Below are positions 22,121 to 31,399 of a stretch of DNA of 64,000 nt, piece after piece; position 1 is the stretch's first letter, and each line of letters opens with the position of its first letter. This DNA comes from Ascoidea asiatica. Taxonomy: Eukaryota; Ascomycota; Saccharomycetes; Ascoideales; Ascoideaceae. The notes under the pieces are model-generated. The model was not told the DNA's origin. It ran no database searches and saw only the letters and a program-made list of their open reading frames with translations. The position numbers were made by a program, and so were the translations under genes. The stretch lies in the NCBI GenBank assembly GCA_001600695.1, contig BCKQ01000003.1, positions 62,001 through 126,000 on the forward strand. The letters run 5' to 3'.

Positions 22121-23752
22121 ATGATAAACTCGACTAAAAAATTTCTAATATTTCTATCATGTATTTTTTTAGATATATTATGTGGAACTTTATATCTTTA
22201 TTCTTCTTTCAGTCCTCAATATGCTTTGAGATTAAATTATTCGGCTACTCAAGCTTCAAATCTAGCAATGGCTGGTAATATAGGTAATTCAATTTTTGGC
22301 CCTTTTATTGGTTTAATGGTAGATAACTTCAATTTTACATTACCTATTTCAATTGGCTCAATTTTTTTATCCTTGAATTATTTCTTACTAAATTTACAAT
22401 TTTTAAAAAAAATTTCAAATTTTTATTTGAGTATTTTGATATTTTTTAACATTGGAATTTCTGGAACTTTTATTTATTGTTCTGTACTAAAACTAAGTGC
22501 TCTTCTTTATCCTAAAAACACTGGTTTATCAACAAGCATTCCGATTTCTTTTATTGGTTTGTCTGCTTTATTTTATGCTCTAATTAACTCCATTTTCTTC
22601 ATTGGAAACACTTCAGGCTTATTATATTTTTTATCTTTCAGTTCTCTATTTATTTTTCTAATTTCTTTCTATTTTATTTTGCTTGCTGACAAAAATTATT
22701 CAAAAAAAAAAATCATTAATAACAATTCTAGTACTAATATAACTGATCAAGATTTTTCAACGACTTTGGAAACTTCAATATCAAATAATACTGAATCCTT
22801 TGAATTATCAAATCTTTCATCCCCCACTAGAACTTTTGATACTTTTGATAGTAATATTTTACATAATCATAATAATATTCATAATAATAGCCATAATAAT
22901 AATCATAATCATATTCACAGTAATAGTAATAGTAATAGTAATATTACTTCATTTATCAAAACGGTACCTGTAAATAATGATATAACTGGTATAGGCTTAT
23001 TTAAAACAATTCAATTTTGGTTAATTTGCTTAATAATTGGAATCTTAGCTTCAATTGGTCAAATGATAATTTTTCAAGTCGGTTACATTATTAAATCCTT
23101 ATGGATTGAAAAGTTGCTTGAAGAAAAAAATTTAGAGATAAATTCAGACCTAAATTCCGAATTTTTAGAAGATTCAAACTTAATTATTCAAAATAGTCAA
23201 AATTTTCATGTTGGACTATTATCTTTGGCAAATTGTCTTGGTAGATTATTAGCAGGGTTTTTGTCAGACTCTTTCAAAAAATATTTCAATTCAAGAAATT
23301 GGGTTTCTTTATTACCTACTATTCTACTATTATATTCCCTAATTTCAATTTATACTTTAAATGATATTGATTATCTAGGTATTTATACTTTCTTAATTGG
23401 TATATCATATGGCATGACTTGGAGTTTATTTCCTAGTATAACAATCGATTCATTTGGTTTAAATCATTTCTCAACAAATTGGGGTATTATAGCGACTTCC
23501 GCTGTTGTACCTTCCTATATTTTCAATCTTTTATTTGGAATCATTTATGACTCAAACTCTATAACTATCAATATATCAGACACTAATGAATCTATTTCCA
23601 TTTGCGAGATTGGTGATTTATGTTATAATAAAGTTATTCTTTATTCTATTTATTCTTGTATTCTTTTAATATTTGTAATCGCATTCATGATGTATGATAT
23701 ATATAAAAAAAGAGAGATTTTATACACCAGATTAGAAAGTCAAATTGAATAA
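22121..23752 (+). CDS. MCH1: Major facilitator transporter Mch1
   Basis: A 543-residue polytopic membrane protein of the MFS, Mch1 branch (monocarboxylate-permease-homologue group, vacuolar membrane in S. cerevisiae, substrate unknown). The opening CGTLYLYSSFSPQYALRLNY, then AGNIGNSIFGPFIGLMVD, is the nodulin-like/MCH1 N-terminal signature. About 12 hydrophobic segments are arranged 6+6, with a long hydrophilic central loop (about residues 190-290) rich in His, Asn and Ser (NNHNHIHSNSNSNSN). The second half keeps LLSLANCLGRLLAGFLSD and GISYGMTWSLFPS. It is slightly longer than the roughly 490 residues of the yeast protein, mostly because of the loop, which could bind metal or simply be a low-complexity expansion. 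It converges with NOG2. Confidence 0.85.
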   Translation: MINSTKKFLIFLSCIFLDILCGTLYLYSSFSPQYALRLNYSATQASNLAMAGNIGNSIFGPFIGLMVDNFNFTLPISIGSIFLSLNYFLLNLQFLKKISNFYLSILIFFNIGISGTFIYCSVLKLSALLYPKNTGLSTSIPISFIGLSALFYALINSIFFIGNTSGLLYFLSFSSLFIFLISFYFILLADKNYSKKKIINNNSSTNITDQDFSTTLETSISNNTESFELSNLSSPTRTFDTFDSNILHNHNNIHNNSHNNNHNHIHSNSNSNSNITSFIKTVPVNNDITGIGLFKTIQFWLICLIIGILASIGQMIIFQVGYIIKSLWIEKLLEEKNLEINSDLNSEFLEDSNLIIQNSQNFHVGLLSLANCLGRLLAGFLSDSFKKYFNSRNWVSLLPTILLLYSLISIYTLNDIDYLGIYTFLIGISYGMTWSLFPSITIDSFGLNHFSTNWGIIATSAVVPSYIFNLLFGIIYDSNSITINISDTNESISICEIGDLCYNKVILYSIYSCILLIFVIAFMMYDIYKKREILYTRLESQIE

Positions 23753-24237
23753 TTAATTTAATGTATAATATATAATTTTATAAAAAAATAATTGGAACTG
23801 TAAATTGAATGAAATAAAAAAGAAAGAACTGTAAAATCTTGATACAATTATAATTGGTTTTTTAAAAAAAAAGTTTAAGCCTAATGAATTAAGTGAAATG
23901 AAAGAAAATGAAGTTTGATCGGCCGAAAAAGGTTGAAAAGGCTATTCTTCTGCTAATCTCGGAGAAGAAAGGAAATACTTATTCCTCAAAGTCTAAAAGT
24001 TTTTAAAATTAAAAGTCTTTGCAAAATTATATTTGCAATCATCTTGATTTTTCTGTTTATGATTATTTCATTTATTGAAAATACAGATCACCTTAAAATT
24101 TATATCCCAGAACAATTTTATAAGCTCCTTTCTTAATATCTCAGATTACATCTCAAATATTCTTAATTCATAATATACTTATTATTTATTGATTATTCGA
24201 ATACTTCATATATATTAATACACTCAAAACTCTGAAT
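23753..24237. other. Convergent 3' region, MCH1 and NOG2
   Basis: A/T-rich spacer between two stop codons. Nothing is recognisable beyond probable polyadenylation-type AT runs. Confidence 0.5.
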
Positions 24238-25896
24238 CTAATTTACTTCGGTAGCTGTTTCTTTTGATGATTCATCGAGAATAAGTTTGTTGATTTCTTC
24301 TTTTTCAATTTTCACTTCTTTTTCATTTCCTTTTCTTGATCCATTCTGTTTTATTTTCTTATTCTCTTTAACATTTTCATCATTTTCCTTTTCATTTATT
24401 TCATTCGCTTCATTTTCTCTTGCTCTCTTTTTATTTCTATCACTATTTTCATCTTCTGGAGGCGGAATAAACCATGGGATTTTACCTCTTATAAAATCAT
24501 TAATAATTTTTATTGATACTCCATGTACATCTATTTCACCACCTTTCATTAATTTTCCAGTTTTTTTACCAATTTTTTCTAAAAACAAAACAGGATCGTT
24601 ATCCCAACCTGATATTTCATAAGTTCTTTCTAAATGCTTAGTTTGACATCTAGAGAGCAACCCATGTATATATTGATCAGGATGGGAAACATTTTCAATT
24701 CTTACAACCCCTTTAAATAATAAATCTTCTTCAGTATCAGTTAATGAAGGTGGAACAATACCTGGACAATCGATTAAAAAAATTCTTTTCATTAAAGTGA
24801 TATACTGCCAAACCTTTGTTTCACCTGGTATTGGTGCAACAGTACAAACTTTTTTATTTCTTAAAGTATTTATGATTGAAGATTTTCCCACATTTGGATA
24901 ACCAATGAAACCAATTGATATTTGCTTTCTATCAGAATGTAATTGAGAAAATTGTCTCAATAATTGAATTAAAGAACCCTTACCAAAAGAATTCTTAATT
25001 GAAGCATGAAAGGCTAAAGTTGGAACCTCTTTAGACAAATGTTTTACCCATGCAGCAACAGCCCAAGTAGGTATTAAATCACTTTTATTCAAAACAAAAA
25101 TTAAGTGTTTATGAGAACATTCGGTTTTAATATACTCTTCAATTTTCTTACATCTTGTACCCATTGGATCTCTTGCATCTAAAACTTGAATTACAACATC
25201 CGAAGAATCAATAACTTTATATAATTCATTCCAAATTCTTTTCGATTGACCTTTACTGAAAATTGCATCTTTCGCAACGGAGGATAAATTTTCACTATCA
25301 TTATCATTAGAATATCTATTCATTAAACCTAAAGTAGAGTTTAATTCAACTTTTTCTTCAAAATCTTTATTATCATCGTTTGTTTGATTGATTAATTCAT
25401 CCAAATTTGAAAATTTTAAATTTTGATTTTTTTTGCTCAAAATTAAGTTCGATTTGTTCTTATTATCATCATCAATATTAGCATTTATTTTTTTATTAAG
25501 TAAATCTTTATTGGCAATTTGATCAGGATTGAAATTATCATTTAATTTGCTTTCTTGTAACAAACTTAATGGAATTTTATTTCTTTTCAATAAAACATTA
25601 TAGCTATTAGAATCTTCGTCATTTAATTTTTTATCAATAGCATCCCTGAAATGAGTTAAAGCATCCTGAGAAATTACTCTTGTATTATTAAACCACTTTC
25701 TATTGGGGTCAATACGAGCTGTTGGAACTTCAGCACTTTGCAACACACTTGAACCTTGTTTATACATATTCATTAATTTTGTTGCTTTGGTCCCTCTATA
25801 AAAATTTTCACCTTTGACCTTTAGATTGGCAAAAGCATTACCAGAGTTAGCATTTTCTCTTGTTCTTCTACTCTTCTCTTTCTTGAACTTTCCCAT
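24238..25896 (-). CDS. NOG2: Nucleolar GTPase Nog2 (60S ribosome assembly)
   Basis: A 552-residue circularly permuted GTPase required for late nucleolar/nuclear maturation and export of pre-60S particles. The N-terminus ([37 protein letters not shown]) is the NGP1NT domain typical of Nog2. GTPase motifs occur in permuted order: DARDP at about 241 and NKSD at 270-273 (G4), GYPNVGKSS at 332-340 (G1/P-loop), then PGETKVWQ and DCPG at 376-379 (G3). The C-terminus is a Lys/Glu-rich tail with ENKKIKQ, probably a nucleolar localisation region. It is somewhat longer than the yeast protein (486) because of an Asn/Asp-rich insert at about 110-200. The start is the first ATG. It lies in tandem with GCD1, 510 bases downstream of it. 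Confidence 0.95.
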   Translation of the reverse strand: MGKFKKEKSRRTRENANSGNAFANLKVKGENFYRGTKATKLMNMYKQGSSVLQSAEVPTARIDPNRKWFNNTRVISQDALTHFRDAIDKKLNDEDSNSYNVLLKRNKIPLSLLQESKLNDNFNPDQIANKDLLNKKINANIDDDNKNKSNLILSKKNQNLKFSNLDELINQTNDDNKDFEEKVELNSTLGLMNRYSNDNDSENLSSVAKDAIFSKGQSKRIWNELYKVIDSSDVVIQVLDARDPMGTRCKKIEEYIKTECSHKHLIFVLNKSDLIPTWAVAAWVKHLSKEVPTLAFHASIKNSFGKGSLIQLLRQFSQLHSDRKQISIGFIGYPNVGKSSIINTLRNKKVCTVAPIPGETKVWQYITLMKRIFLIDCPGIVPPSLTDTEEDLLFKGVVRIENVSHPDQYIHGLLSRCQTKHLERTYEISGWDNDPVLFLEKIGKKTGKLMKGGEIDVHGVSIKIINDFIRGKIPWFIPPPEDENSDRNKKRARENEANEINEKENDENVKENKKIKQNGSRKGNEKEVKIEKEEINKLILDESSKETATEVN

Positions 25897-26406
25897 TGCA
25901 TATATTCCTTTTACAAAATCAAGTAATCTTTTATCTAGTTTAAATTTATATAGAATCTTAAATCAAACCAAGTTAGTCTTATATTGTATGAGAGTTAAAA
26001 TATATAAACTAAAATAACTTTTTAATTATAGTATCTTTATTTTTTCAAATAACCTCGCAAAAGTTCAAGAAAATATTCTTCTTAGGAAGCTGCTAAAAAA
26101 AAATTTTATTGACTGAAAAAAGACAATATTCCGCCTCACAATGGCGGTGCACGTTTTAAAACACCTGAGGCGCAGTTATATTTTAATTGTGCTAAAAATG
26201 CGGAGCCTATCTCACAAAACTGCGCGTAGAACCTTAATTGGTGTTTCTCAGTAACTTTTCAATGCAATTAAATGAAAAAATAAAAGTAAATAGGTGTGAC
26301 AAGTAACATACATCTTGAACATACATATCGAAGGATTTAAATAAAATAATTTTGATTTACTTATTCAATATCTAACTATATATTGAATCATATAAATAGT
26401 ATATAA
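25897..26406 (-). promoter_or_regulatory. NOG2 upstream region with GC-rich inverted repeats
   Basis: Between GCD1 (upstream, same strand) and NOG2. A GC-rich patch at 26,130-26,230 holds a CCGCC/GGCGG hairpin (26,131-26,147, 7-base loop) and further pairs GCCTCA/TGAGGC and GCGCAGTT/AACTGCGC. It could be GC-box factor sites or a small structured RNA. No snoRNA C/D boxes were convincing. TATATA-rich sequence flanks it. Confidence 0.4.
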
Positions 26407-28029
26407 TCAACGAGCAAACAATATATCGTCTTCGTCATCTTCGTCTTCATATTTTTCTGAATCCTCTTCTTCTGGAGAGTTATAATCACTCCCATCTTCA
26501 CTTTCACTATCCTCATATTCGTTTCCTGATGTTGAATTGAGATTCATACCTTCGATTTCTTTATTTAAAGCATCAATTGAAAATGATAATAATGTTTCTC
26601 CTTTGATCATAGTCTTCGGTTTAACTTTATAGTTGCTTTCAATATAACAATTATTTAATTTTGATTTATTTTCAATTAAAACTTTATTTCCAACAATGCA
26701 ATTTTCTAAAACAACTTCATCATTTAGAGTTACATTATCTAAGATAACTGATCCAGTTAATCTACATTTTTTTCCAATTTTACAATCTTTACCAATTATT
26801 GTCTTCTTAATATTTGAGTATAAATCAATAGTTGAATTGCTACCGATTAATGAGTCGATACTGATATTTGCTGATCCATTTTCTTTACTTCCATTTTCCT
26901 TCGCTAGAGAATTTTGGCGTTGATGTTGTGCATGCTGCGCATTCTGAAGGTGTGACTGTTGTGATTGAGATTGTATTAGTTGTGATTGTTGTTCATTAGG
27001 AAATTTATATAAAGGGGGTTCATTTGAATTTGATATATTGCTCAATAAATTCTCTTTCATTATATATCTGTTAGCCTCTAAATATAAGTTCAAAGTGTTT
27101 GCTCTGATAAAAGTGCATTTGTCTGGCAATATGAATAAGTTAATATTTTCTTTTACTTCTTTATGCTTCCAAGATCTTTTACAGAAATCATTGATAATTT
27201 GATTGATTGATTTATTTTTTATATTATAATTTTTTTTAGTAGATACTGATTCTTTTAGAATGTTTAAAAAATCTGTCGACAAAAAAAAAATAAATGAACT
27301 TATTAAATTTAATGAAACTTTTACATTGGAATTTCTCCATAGCATTTGAGATCTCAAACTTAAAAATTTTTTAGATTCAACAGAATCCTTTGAAAATGAA
27401 TCTAGTAAATAATTATCCCCATTTAAACTTTCGGTATATAGTGTGAAGAAACTTTTAAACTCTTTGCTTGTATCAATGTTTGATAGATTATTCTTATAAT
27501 AACATGCCATTGCAATATCTTTTTGCTCTTTAATTCTAAATTGTTCAATAAAAATTATTGGATGTAAATCTGTTATAAAATCACATGGCAATAAAACTAT
27601 ATTGGAATTAAGTTCAATAGAGTTAATTACTGTATTTAAAATATTTCCTGAAACATCTGGATTTAAATTTATAACTGGTCTTCTATCATCGTTATTATTA
27701 TTAATATTATTACTATTATTATTGTTGTTGTTTTTGGTCTCTTCTTCAAGGACAATTAAGTTAATACTACTAGAAATTGACTTGACTTCAGCTGATCTTG
27801 TTGTAGTTTGATAGTCGCTGATCAGAATTTGCAACCTATCTTTTGAATCAGTATCTGTTATTATTGAAATATCCTTGAATGGAGCTTGATCACACCATTC
27901 TAGTACATATAGGATCATTGGTTTATTAGCAATTGGTAAAAGAGCCTTAGGAACCCCAGAGGGACGAACTGTTGAAAAAGGTGAAAGGGAATTACCTTTT
28001 CCACAACATATTACAGCATGAAACTCCAT
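26407..28029 (-). CDS. GCD1: Translation initiation factor eIF2B subunit gamma (Gcd1)
   Basis: A 540-residue protein. eIF2B is the guanine-nucleotide exchange factor that recharges eIF2 with GTP; the gamma and epsilon subunits form the catalytic subcomplex. The N-terminal nucleotidyltransferase-like domain starts MEFHAVICCGKGNSLSPF and contains GVPKALLPIANKPMILYVLE (about 24-43), as in Gcd1. The C-terminal left-handed beta-helix hexapeptide repeats are clear at about 400-480 (KTIIGKDCKIGKKCRLTG, SVILDNVTL). Asn and Gln runs interrupt the domains (about 100-115 and 345-370), and the protein ends in a very acidic tail. Yeast Gcd1 is 578 residues. The promoter is shared with NAT3 and contains a Gcn4-type site, of interest because Gcd1 controls GCN4 translation. 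Confidence 0.93.
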   Translation of the reverse strand: MEFHAVICCGKGNSLSPFSTVRPSGVPKALLPIANKPMILYVLEWCDQAPFKDISIITDTDSKDRLQILISDYQTTTRSAEVKSISSSINLIVLEEETKNNNNNNSNNINNNNDDRRPVINLNPDVSGNILNTVINSIELNSNIVLLPCDFITDLHPIIFIEQFRIKEQKDIAMACYYKNNLSNIDTSKEFKSFFTLYTESLNGDNYLLDSFSKDSVESKKFLSLRSQMLWRNSNVKVSLNLISSFIFFLSTDFLNILKESVSTKKNYNIKNKSINQIINDFCKRSWKHKEVKENINLFILPDKCTFIRANTLNLYLEANRYIMKENLLSNISNSNEPPLYKFPNEQQSQLIQSQSQQSHLQNAQHAQHQRQNSLAKENGSKENGSANISIDSLIGSNSTIDLYSNIKKTIIGKDCKIGKKCRLTGSVILDNVTLNDEVVLENCIVGNKVLIENKSKLNNCYIESNYKVKPKTMIKGETLLSFSIDALNKEIEGMNLNSTSGNEYEDSESEDGSDYNSPEEEDSEKYEDEDDEDDILFAR

Positions 28030-28171
28030 TCAGATAAAAATGATATATAATGATTTAAATTGATAATATTTGATAACAAAAAGAAGCTACTGAAGTATAA
28101 TATTTCTCTCAAAATAAATTATAAATAATAAATTATCCAAAAAGAAGCTTTAAATTTCATTCTTTTCACAA

Positions 28172-28178
28172 TGAGTCA
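28172..28178 (+). promoter_or_regulatory. Gcn4-type site TGAGTCA
   Basis: An exact TGA(G/C)TCA heptamer lies in the GCD1-NAT3 divergent promoter, 143 bases upstream of the GCD1 start and 13 bases from the Reb1-like site. The pattern is exact; binding is inference. Confidence 0.45.
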
Positions 28179-28190
28179 GTATATATATAG

Positions 28191-28200
28191 CCCGGGTAAT
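28191..28200 (-). promoter_or_regulatory. Reb1-type site ATTACCCGGG
   Basis: The minus-strand ATTACCCGGG contains the Reb1 consensus core TTACCCG. Such sites create nucleosome-free regions in yeast divergent promoters. It lies roughly midway between the GCD1 and NAT3 start codons (162 and 222 bases away) beside a TATATATA stretch. Confidence 0.6.
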
Positions 28201-28421
28201 CCATGCTCAGCTTAACTTTTTAGCAACACTACTTGTCGGTATTCAAAACTATGTAAAATTATTCAACTACTGTTCAGTATTTATCATAAGTCAAGTAATT
28301 TTAAACACAAGGAATCAAAAATATATAATCTAAGTAGAGCTGAATGGTAGTTGAATTTTCGGATTTGCAAATTTAAAAACAAAAGTAGTTTTGCTTTATT
28401 TTTTTTCTCTTTCAGCCAATT

Positions 28422-29024
28422 ATGACTTCAATCAAACCATTCAAAGCAACTGATTTATTTGATATTAATCCAATAAATTTAGATGTTCTCACCGAGAATT
28501 TCCCTTTATATTTCTATTTTCAATATTTAACAGAATGGCCTACACTAGTTTTTAAATCTATAGAAGTGTTCAATAAAAATCATAGATCAATCAATCTTGA
28601 TAAAACAACTATTTCTGGTTATATGGTAGGCAAGACGGAAGGTTCTGGTAAAGAATGGCATACCCATATTACTGCAGTTACAGTTAATTCAAATTATAGA
28701 AGATTATCTTTGGCTTCTAAATTATGTTTGATTTTAGAGAATTTTACTAAAAGTGATCCTTACCATTCATATTTTATTGACTTATTTGTAAAAGTTACAA
28801 ATTCATTAGCTCAAAATTTGTATGAGAAACTAAACTATTCCGTTTATAGAAGAGTAGTTGGTTATTATGGCTCTGATTCCGATGATGTTTATGATCGAAA
28901 TAGAATAAATGATACAATTGATGCTTATGACATGAGAAAATCATTACCTAGAGATATCAACAATGAAACTGTGCGAAAAAACGGTAAAAAATTCAATGCC
29001 TTGCCTTCTGAAATTATCTTTTAA
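28422..29024 (+). CDS. NAT3: NatB N-terminal acetyltransferase catalytic subunit Nat3
   Basis: A 200-residue GNAT-fold enzyme that acetylates the N-terminal Met of nascent chains beginning Met-Asp/Glu/Asn/Gln, acting with Mdm20 on ribosomes. The start MTSIKPFKATDLFDINPINL and the stretch YLTEWPTL match Nat3/Naa20. The acetyl-CoA binding loop reads VNSNYRRLSLASKL, with Ser in place of the usual Gly of RxxGxA; I recall yeast Nat3 having the same Ser. NLYEKLNYSVYRRVVGYY is the C-terminal GNAT motif. Length equals the family norm (about 195). The sequence TTTCTCTTTCAG lies just before the ATG; an intron in the leader cannot be excluded, but no matching 5' site was found. It converges with RSC6, about 110 bases away. 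Confidence 0.94.
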   Translation: MTSIKPFKATDLFDINPINLDVLTENFPLYFYFQYLTEWPTLVFKSIEVFNKNHRSINLDKTTISGYMVGKTEGSGKEWHTHITAVTVNSNYRRLSLASKLCLILENFTKSDPYHSYFIDLFVKVTNSLAQNLYEKLNYSVYRRVVGYYGSDSDDVYDRNRINDTIDAYDMRKSLPRDINNETVRKNGKKFNALPSEIIF

Positions 29025-29135
29025 TGATTTTTATTTACCTTTACATAGCCATTTACATGAATAAATACAGTATTAATCTTTAAAGTTACATTTATTTTAT
29101 ACTATACTGTATGTTTATATAGTATAATTTCATAT

Positions 29136-30449
29136 TCATAATTTTCCAGTTTTCAACAATAACTCAATATTATCTTTTAGTAATTCATCAGTATAAAATT
29201 TAGACGATCTAGCATTCTGTTCATTATATCCTTCATCTCCAGATAAAATTTTTAAAGAATTTGAATGAGATTTTAAAAATTTATTAAAGAAATTAACAGG
29301 ATCTTTCGAAAATTGATTATAAAAATCATATTTCAACTTGGATTGATGTAAAGACTGTATACCTAATAAAATTTTACCTTCGAGATCTTTGATATCATTT
29401 TCATACAAATTATAGATTTCTTTAAGTTCCTCGTTATTATTAATTTCATCACCTCTATTATTGTTATTGGAACCAGTGATTGGAGAATCTAAACTTGTAT
29501 TTTTAGGTAATGAAATATCAATGTTTAAAATATTTTCACCTAATGTTGAAGATTTATCACATCTAATTAAATAATTTATTGAAATTGGTTCAACAGGCTT
29601 TAATAATTTTTCAATATTTTTTAACAAATCATGAAATGTTATACTATCTTGACCAAAATTATTTGAAGTTGATAATTCTTTTAAAGGAGCATCTAATTTT
29701 ATCAAATTTAATAGATTCATTGATTTAGTCGAGCTAATATTATTATTTTCAATTGCATTTTCAATTATTAAATCATTAATTAGAATATATTGCCATAAAT
29801 AATAAACCAAATCAGGTTGAGATAATTCAGATTTGCCTAGAATTTGAATTAATAAATCTGGTAATCTAAATCTTACTGGAAATTCTTTCGGTTGTAAAGT
29901 TATTTTACAATTTATATTTTTGTTTCCATTTCTTGTGATATCTAAACCATCAAAATTTTTGATTGATGGATCTTCATGCCACTCGATAACAAATGGTTTA
30001 TTCATATTATCTTGAGAAAATTGTTCAGCATCATCAGGAAATAAATCAACCGCGATTCCAGTTAATAATGAACTAAATAGCTGCCTATTTTCAATCTGAT
30101 TGCCATCTTTTAATAATCTACCTTCAATTCTTAAAGTCCAAGAAGGTACCTGATTTTGATTTGAACTGTTTTCATTTTTTTGCCATGGTTGATTTTGACA
30201 AGTATTATAGATAAATACCCTTAATATTTGATTCTCAATTTCAGGTTTCAAAGAATATTGTTGCATTTCAAACCATTTTCTAGTTATATACAAATCTATT
30301 TTTTTTTCAGCCTCCTGTAATTTTCGAAGAATATCAACTTCAGGTATAATTTCATCTAAACTAGAAGGAATAGTTATATCTGTTGGTCTCAAGCTTATTA
30401 CAGGTTGAGGTATTGAAATTTGCTGAGCAGAGTTGACTTTTCTTGCCAT
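29136..30449 (-). CDS. RSC6: RSC chromatin-remodelling complex subunit Rsc6
   Basis: A 437-residue SWIB-domain-family subunit of the RSC nucleosome remodeller (paralogue of Snf12 in SWI/SNF). Visible features: an N-terminal coiled segment EKKIDLYITRKWFEMQQ; the WTLRIEGRLL block; the FDGLDITRNG and CKITLQPKEFP blocks; a SWIB-like helical region KSELSQPDLVYYLWQYIL; and the C-terminal EGYNEQNARSSKFYTDELL, all in the Rsc6 order. Length is nearer Rsc6 (483) than Snf12 (566), so I choose RSC6. The start is the first ATG. Upstream, 378 bases separate it from the LTR of the Ty element, so the insertion sits close to its promoter. Confidence 0.88.
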   Translation of the reverse strand: MARKVNSAQQISIPQPVISLRPTDITIPSSLDEIIPEVDILRKLQEAEKKIDLYITRKWFEMQQYSLKPEIENQILRVFIYNTCQNQPWQKNENSSNQNQVPSWTLRIEGRLLKDGNQIENRQLFSSLLTGIAVDLFPDDAEQFSQDNMNKPFVIEWHEDPSIKNFDGLDITRNGNKNINCKITLQPKEFPVRFRLPDLLIQILGKSELSQPDLVYYLWQYILINDLIIENAIENNNISSTKSMNLLNLIKLDAPLKELSTSNNFGQDSITFHDLLKNIEKLLKPVEPISINYLIRCDKSSTLGENILNIDISLPKNTSLDSPITGSNNNNRGDEINNNEELKEIYNLYENDIKDLEGKILLGIQSLHQSKLKYDFYNQFSKDPVNFFNKFLKSHSNSLKILSGDEGYNEQNARSSKFYTDELLKDNIELLLKTGKL

Positions 30450-30827
30450 TTTGTTGAAAAATTATTTTCAATAAATTTTATAGTAGTAATAGAAAAGTTT
30501 TCGCAGAATAGGTTCTGGTCAGACTTAATCACTAAGACTAATAAATAAAACATTGTAGAAATTAATTTAATAACAATCGTAAGCTTTCCCAAACACGCGA
30601 AAATAAAACCAGAAAAAATTGCACGTGCCGCTTAAGAAAACAAGAAATTAGATGGGAATTAGTGAGCTTAATAATCTGCATAAGTAACGGTTTTGCACCG
30701 CCCCATTTCTACCTTTGACCGAAATGTCGTTGACCGGGTTAAACACCTGATTCTTCAGTTTGACAAAGTTCGATTAATACGCATTACTAAAAGCGCTGTG
30801 TGACTAGGCAATTGGGTTTTAATTACA
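30450..30827 (-). promoter_or_regulatory. RSC6 upstream region
   Basis: AT-rich promoter with a GC-richer core at 30,600-30,780. It contains a CACGTG E-box (30,622-30,627, Cbf1-type core) and GTAACGGTTTTGCACCGCCCC. It ends directly at the Ty LTR. Confidence 0.45.
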
Positions 30828-31055
30828 TGGTTGATGAAAAAGATCATGGATTCAACTCTATATAAAATATAAAAGAGAAGAACAATTGAAGTTCTTTTAT
30901 GTTTGACTGAGAGAATAAAAATTTTCTCAGTGGCAAACCGGAGTTGGCTCCGCACGTGTGTGAGTGTCCTCGGAAACAAGTGAACGTAATCCGGGAGTCA
31001 CATGGTTTGGACCGCATGAGTCTGAATACGGCATCAGAAACCATCAACTATGGCA
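30828..31055 (-). repeat. 3' LTR of the copia-class element
   Basis: 228 bases, TG...CA on either strand. It matches 36,881-37,108 over its full length with about 12 substitutions and no visible gaps. It carries TATA-like TTTTATATTTTATATAG on the element strand. It includes a CACGTG that is CACTTG in the other copy. Confidence 0.93.
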
Positions 31056-31399
31056 CACCCCACTATTGCTACACGGCACTTAGCAGAAGTGTTGTAGGCA
31101 ATAGCACAAACAGCAAAAAAAACAGAAGAATAAGTAGGAAACAAAAAAAGACAAGAAAAATAGGTGAACACCTAAAACAAAATAAGTAAACAAAATGAAA
31201 AATAAAACTAATTATAAAAAAATAAAACAAAGTAGTAACAAATAATTGATCAGTAAAAACCAAAACAAACTGTAACATAAACATAATAAAAACGTCTTAA
31301 ACATCATTTGCAAAGTGTAATAAAATATTTGAAAAAAAAATTATAAGGTAAAAAAAAAAAAAAAAAACATCAGATTGATGGTTTCTGATTACTAACTGC

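Noticed and set aside
24287-24622. Plus-strand frame opposite NOG2
   Set aside because: Shadow of the Lys/Glu-rich NOG2 C-terminus (Ser/Phe-rich complement).
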